Positions 60,401 to 64,000 of a DNA stretch of 64,000 nt are shown piece after piece. The DNA is from Phoronis australis (taxonomy: Eukaryota; Phoronida; Phoronidae), in the NCBI GenBank assembly GCA_002633005.1, contig NMRA01000498.1, forward strand, positions 243,668-307,667, written 5' to 3'. Numbering within the stretch: position 1 is the stretch's first letter; every line of letters begins with the position of its first letter. The position numbers and the translations under genes were made by a program. The notes below the pieces were generated by a model. The model was not told the DNA's origin and ran no database searches. It was given only the letters and a program-made list of their open reading frames with translations.

Positions 60401-63400
60401 TAATCACTGACAATGCTTGACTGAATTTCCAGCGAAACGTCTGACAGCGTATAGATGTATACATATCTAAACGTGAATGTTGTAGTGAAAATATTTGTTG
60501 TTTCATTTCTATCAATGTTATGGCCACCTGATATTGAATGTATAGCTTCAAGTAAACTCACAATGTAAGTGGGCAAAATTTCTGCTGTTTATCTAATTTT
60601 TACTAACTTTTGAAAATTCGTCAGAGTATCCTTTTTATTAAAACGACCAAGGATAATGGCCTAAGCTACCTAAATAATAGTCGTTTTTGCACTTGTTTGG
60701 ACATTACACACTCACAACAGCATTTTCTGATCTTTTATCATTACATTTTTAAAATCTGCAAATTATAGGTATTGGCAGCAGCGCCAATACTACTACTAAA
60801 CCTAAAGATAACTCGTTCCAGGAATTAACTTGTCTTAAGGTAACTCGTGTTCTGACGGCAGTTAAGTGGGAATGAAATTAAGCTACAAAAAGCAGTCATA
60901 AAGTGTAGGGTATTTGAAGGGTACGATTTTGAATCAAAACACGAATGCATTCTTGATTTAAAATGTTCATGCAATAGAGAAAAAGACATTTCACGACAAA
61001 AAACGTGGAAGCACTTGAACTAAGCTTGTCCATGTTTTGAAATAATTGAAACAACGTACTAGTCGTAAAGATAATACTCACAACGCGGAAATAGTTCCGG
61101 AAACATTTCAACGAAAATGTCGACACGGTTAGTGCAGCAATTGGATGAACTGCTGAGCACTCGTCCACCCTGCGCAGACTGTGACGTGCTATTAGTAACG
61201 GTCAGTCTCCACTGAGTGCGATAAGAACCCGTTTACCACACTTAAAAACGATAACCTTTGACATCATCAAGGCAAAACAAATATCCCCATACCCGGAAAT
61301 AATAAAATCAAGGGCATGAGGGTCAACGACACTAAAATTCTTTGCAGAAGTCCCCCTTGATCAAATGAAAGTGAACACATTGTAGTAAAAACTGCATTCA
61401 AATAAGTTGTCTATAGGGTTGATATTACATAATCATATCGTCGTATCATCGTTAAAATGACCAACTTCAAAATTATTCATAATTTCAAGATCGGAAAATA
61501 GTCAAGAGGCTTGGCCAGTGTCGTTCAAGCAAACAAAACATGGACCACTAGAAAGACCACGGCAGTAATCCAAGTTTGAAACTGAGGAAAAGCACGGGTC
61601 TGTAAGAAATACGGCAATTTTCATTTTATTTTAAAAGTCAGAAGCCCAGTTTTCCGAGTATTTTGAATTTCTTTTTCAGGGCGTTGTATTCTAAAGTCAG
61701 CCGTTCATATTTTTTCCAAAAATCCAATATTTATATTGAATAAAATTGAATCTTTATTTTCCACTGCTGCCTCATTTCTTTAAAGGTGCCATTTATAAGT
61801 CAAATTATTATGCGACTTGCTTGAGACATCTGTTGATTTCATTTGCATAACGTGTACTTTAAAAGGCAAAAGTCAACTTTCGTGGTATTGCTGGTTAATC
61901 AAAAAACTAACATTTTAGTTGTTGCGAAGTCGTGATTAATAACATTGTTTTTAGCTAAGTCGTGATTAATAATTATGTTATCGTAGGTACATATCAAAAA
62001 CCAACTTTAAACCAAGCGTGTTGCTATCATCATGCTGGCCCATTTATCATAGTGACCGTAAAGCTGAGAAACAAAGTGCAAGATATGCTTATTAGCATTT
62101 CTAAAATGCCAAATGTACATCCAGGGTATATCGTCAGAAATAGCAGAAATGCATTACAATTTATGTTATCATTTTTTCGCAAAATATGTACTGGACGCAG
62201 AGTATTGCTATGAAATACCCGTGATATTTTAATGTACCGCACCAGATAACCAAGAATATGCTTAGCCCAATTGAAAGCGGCTACAAATACGAGTTCCATC
62301 CAGGAAACGAACTTGTGATTTAGACCACACCTTACCGCTTTAGAATTGACCTCGGCTTGTCCCTTACTCGGATAAGAAGCAATTTATCGGTTTGCAAAGA
62401 ACAAGACAGTTCGTTATTGACTTTGACCATGAACACGCCGTAACAACCAAAAGCCTCAACCAACAACTACTTCCTCTGAAGTCCCAAATCATCTCAAATT
62501 TAATTCTGGAGTAACAATTTGAGACTAATTTATTTCGTAGCAATAAATGGTCTAAATCAATCGTTGCTTTTCATAATGGAAGAGGACGTTGCCTATAGTA
62601 GCCTAAAACTCACCTCAAGGCGTAACAACTAAATGAATTATCCGCTATTGACGTGTGTCACGCCTGGCGTAAGCTGCCAGCTCAGCCACGATTGTAACTA
62701 GTGCTTGCAATTGTTAGCTTGCAGTTCTCCGTCATCACTGTCTCTTGGCTAACGCCACCACCTTTCATGTTCTAGGTGATGAATATAACTCGGAACAGTT
62801 TTATCGCACTTTCCACCAAGTCAATCCTCTACATGTCTAAATTGCTATGAACCCGCTGAAGTTGTAAAAAGATAAGTTTAAAATCTGAAGGCTTGCTATT
62901 GTAAAATTGTTCTTCTTTGCTCACTCAAGTTAGAAGTGATTTCCTGGCAAGGGAAGGCATGTCATATCGTTACAAAGACCACACTCTGTAGGTTGACTTG
63001 AATCGGCAGATTGACCAGGAGCAATGGCAGCTTTTTCTGAGCTAACAGGAGAAAGGGACAAATTGAGATTAATTTCATAAATTGGTCTAATGGTAGTCTT
63101 TTGAAAGACTGGCTTGCAGCACTAAGTGCAATTTGATGGCAGAATATTGAACACTGAAACTCTTCTGTTGTAGACGCTGATAAATCTTCTGCTATTTCTC
63201 ACATTGGCGGCGATGACCACACATTGTCGGTCAAAAGAATCTCGTCGCATGCGATCAGTCGTACACAGCCCACCTTGCGAGGAGCTGAACTCAGACGACT
63301 TGCTGATGTACCAGCGAGAAAAATACTCTAAAATGTACAAGAACGAGAGAAATCACGTCTCCCACGAGCTCCTCAACGGCGAATCCAGCAGCAACGTGCG

Positions 63401-63773
63401 GTCCTTGGATGACACTTGGTACGAAGAAGAACAAAAAAAATTGACATGCTCTAACTACAGCGTGAGCACGAGCGGCAGTCCAATAAGGAAGCGCAGTGAT
63501 TGCCCCTACAACTACCAGGTATATGAGGACAACAGGCGCTACCCTAAAGCTATTGTTCAAGCCATATGTGAGTGCAAATTTTGCATTAGTGCCAGGGGCT
63601 TCAACCTGACGGTGAACCGCTGTCGCCCCATACCGGTTCCCACGCGCGTGCTCTACAGAACTGACAACGAATGCGAAAGGTGGCGCGGGCGCAGAGTGCA
63701 GAAATGGAAGCAGGTGATTTTGGAAGTCAGTGCCGGCTGTACATGTGCCAAAGTTGGACTGAACTTTATGTAA
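57460..63773 (+). CDS. Interleukin-17 family cytokine, two coding exons
   Basis: Exon 1 is 57460-57471 (MDVK); exon 2 is 63174-63773, both phase 0, giving 203 residues. IL-17s are secreted cystine-knot dimers that signal through IL-17 receptors and Act1. The junction makes a clear signal peptide, MDVKTLINLLLFLTLAAMTT, of which exon 2 holds the hydrophobic core. Residues 22-110 are a long variable, charged pro-like part. The IL-17 fold follows: CPYNYQVYEDNRRYPKAIVQ at 114-133 (family W/Y-x-Y, then N-R-x-P), C-E-C-x-x-C at 136-141, then IPVPTRVLYR and Cys171, and the signature VSAGCTCAK with Cys193 and Cys195. N-x-S/T sites lie at 98 and 148. An in-frame ATG at 57433 would add nine residues. 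Paralogue type cannot be assigned. The IL-17 domain is certain in practice; exon 1 is inferred from phase, donor and signal peptide. Confidence 0.88.
57472..63173 (+). other. Intron of the IL-17-like gene
   Basis: 5.7 kb of AT-rich sequence. A perfect 18-bp palindrome (CATAGAACTAGTTCTATG) lies at 58577-58594, and a 16-bp direct repeat (AAGTCGTGATTAATAA) near 61927 and 61954. A short inverted repeat built on CAGCAAACTA lies near 60312-60325 and 60370-60382. No gene or complete transposon seen. Confidence 0.5.
63174..63773 (+). CDS. IL-17-like gene, main coding exon
   Basis: Acceptor CTGTTGTAG ending at 63173. The frame is open from the first base (TLINLLLFLTLAAM) to TAA at 63771-63773. The TAG of the acceptor is in frame, so the exon cannot extend upstream in this frame. 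It holds the rest of the signal peptide, the variable region and the whole cystine-knot domain. Confidence 0.92.
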   Translation, partial: TLINLLLFLTLAAMTTHCRSKESRRMRSVVHSPPCEELNSDDLLMYQREKYSKMYKNERNHVSHELLNGESSSNVRSLDDTWYEEEQKKLTCSNYSVSTSGSPIRKRSDCPYNYQVYEDNRRYPKAIVQAICECKFCISARGFNLTVNRCRPIPVPTRVLYRTDNECERWRGRRVQKWKQVILEVSAGCTCAKVGLNFM

Positions 63774-64000
63774 TTAACGTCATACGCATACATGTACATC
63801 ACCACGAACTTTACCTCTGTGTATAACTGTTATGAAAGTAAGTTGAGCTAGTGATCTCCAAATATAAATCACACAAGGCGAAGTTGGAGAGAAACGTCTA
63901 TGACTTTTCATGCTCGTTCGATACAAAGTTCGTCCATTTTCGTTTGACGTTATTATGTACATTACTACATATAGTCACTTACACATAAACATTATAACGT
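63774..64000 (+). other. 3' flank of the IL-17-like gene
   Basis: Expected 3' UTR. No AATAAA or ATTAAA is visible before the window ends, so the polyadenylation site probably lies beyond it. Confidence 0.5.

Noticed and set aside
63291-63560. 89-codon minus-strand open frame
   Set aside because: Antisense shadow of the IL-17 exon.

Overview
The window looks like nuclear DNA of an invertebrate animal. Three genes can be assembled from exons with GT/AG borders and matching phases; introns are long (0.5-6 kb), and the rest is AT-rich and full of small decayed transposons. An IL-17-type cytokine gene and an FBXL4 orthologue both point to Metazoa. A marine invertebrate (cephalochordate, hemichordate, echinoderm, mollusc or cnidarian) is likely, but I cannot assign the species. 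There is nothing prokaryotic here.

Layout. (1) About 1657-16233, plus strand: a five-exon gene for a 560-residue secreted protein. Its C-terminal half resembles legumain (peptidase family C13, caspase-haemoglobinase fold), but both catalytic positions are replaced: Asn where the His is expected and Ser where the Cys is expected. It has a TATAAAG box about 140 bp before the chosen start and an ATTAAA signal after the stop. (2) 16300-24440: no gene seen; decayed repeats and MITE pieces. (3) 24448-43538, minus strand: a complete FBXL4 gene (F-box and leucine-rich-repeat protein 4), 15 coding exons, 559 residues, every junction in phase. Its introns hold a 650-bp assembly gap, a probable assembly duplication, a tRNA-derived SINE, minisatellites and MITEs. 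(4) 43600-57100: no confident gene; MITEs, a 577-bp TA-flanked foldback element, a 282-bp gap and a locally triplicated stretch. (5) 57150-63773, plus strand: an IL-17 family cytokine gene with a TATA box, a tiny first coding exon (four codons), a 5.7-kb intron, and one large exon carrying the rest of the signal peptide and the cystine-knot domain.

The genes are not an operon and show no evident joint function. Two encode secreted proteins, one a cytokine and one a pseudoprotease-like protein of unknown role. The third encodes the substrate receptor of an SCF ubiquitin ligase, known in mammals for control of mitophagy at the mitochondrial outer membrane. The most unusual item is the legumain-like protein with substituted catalytic residues. 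The FBXL4 orthologue also lacks the hydrophobic N-terminal segment of the mammalian protein.

All exon models were read by eye from splice signals, phase and resemblance to remembered family members. No alignment or database search was run.
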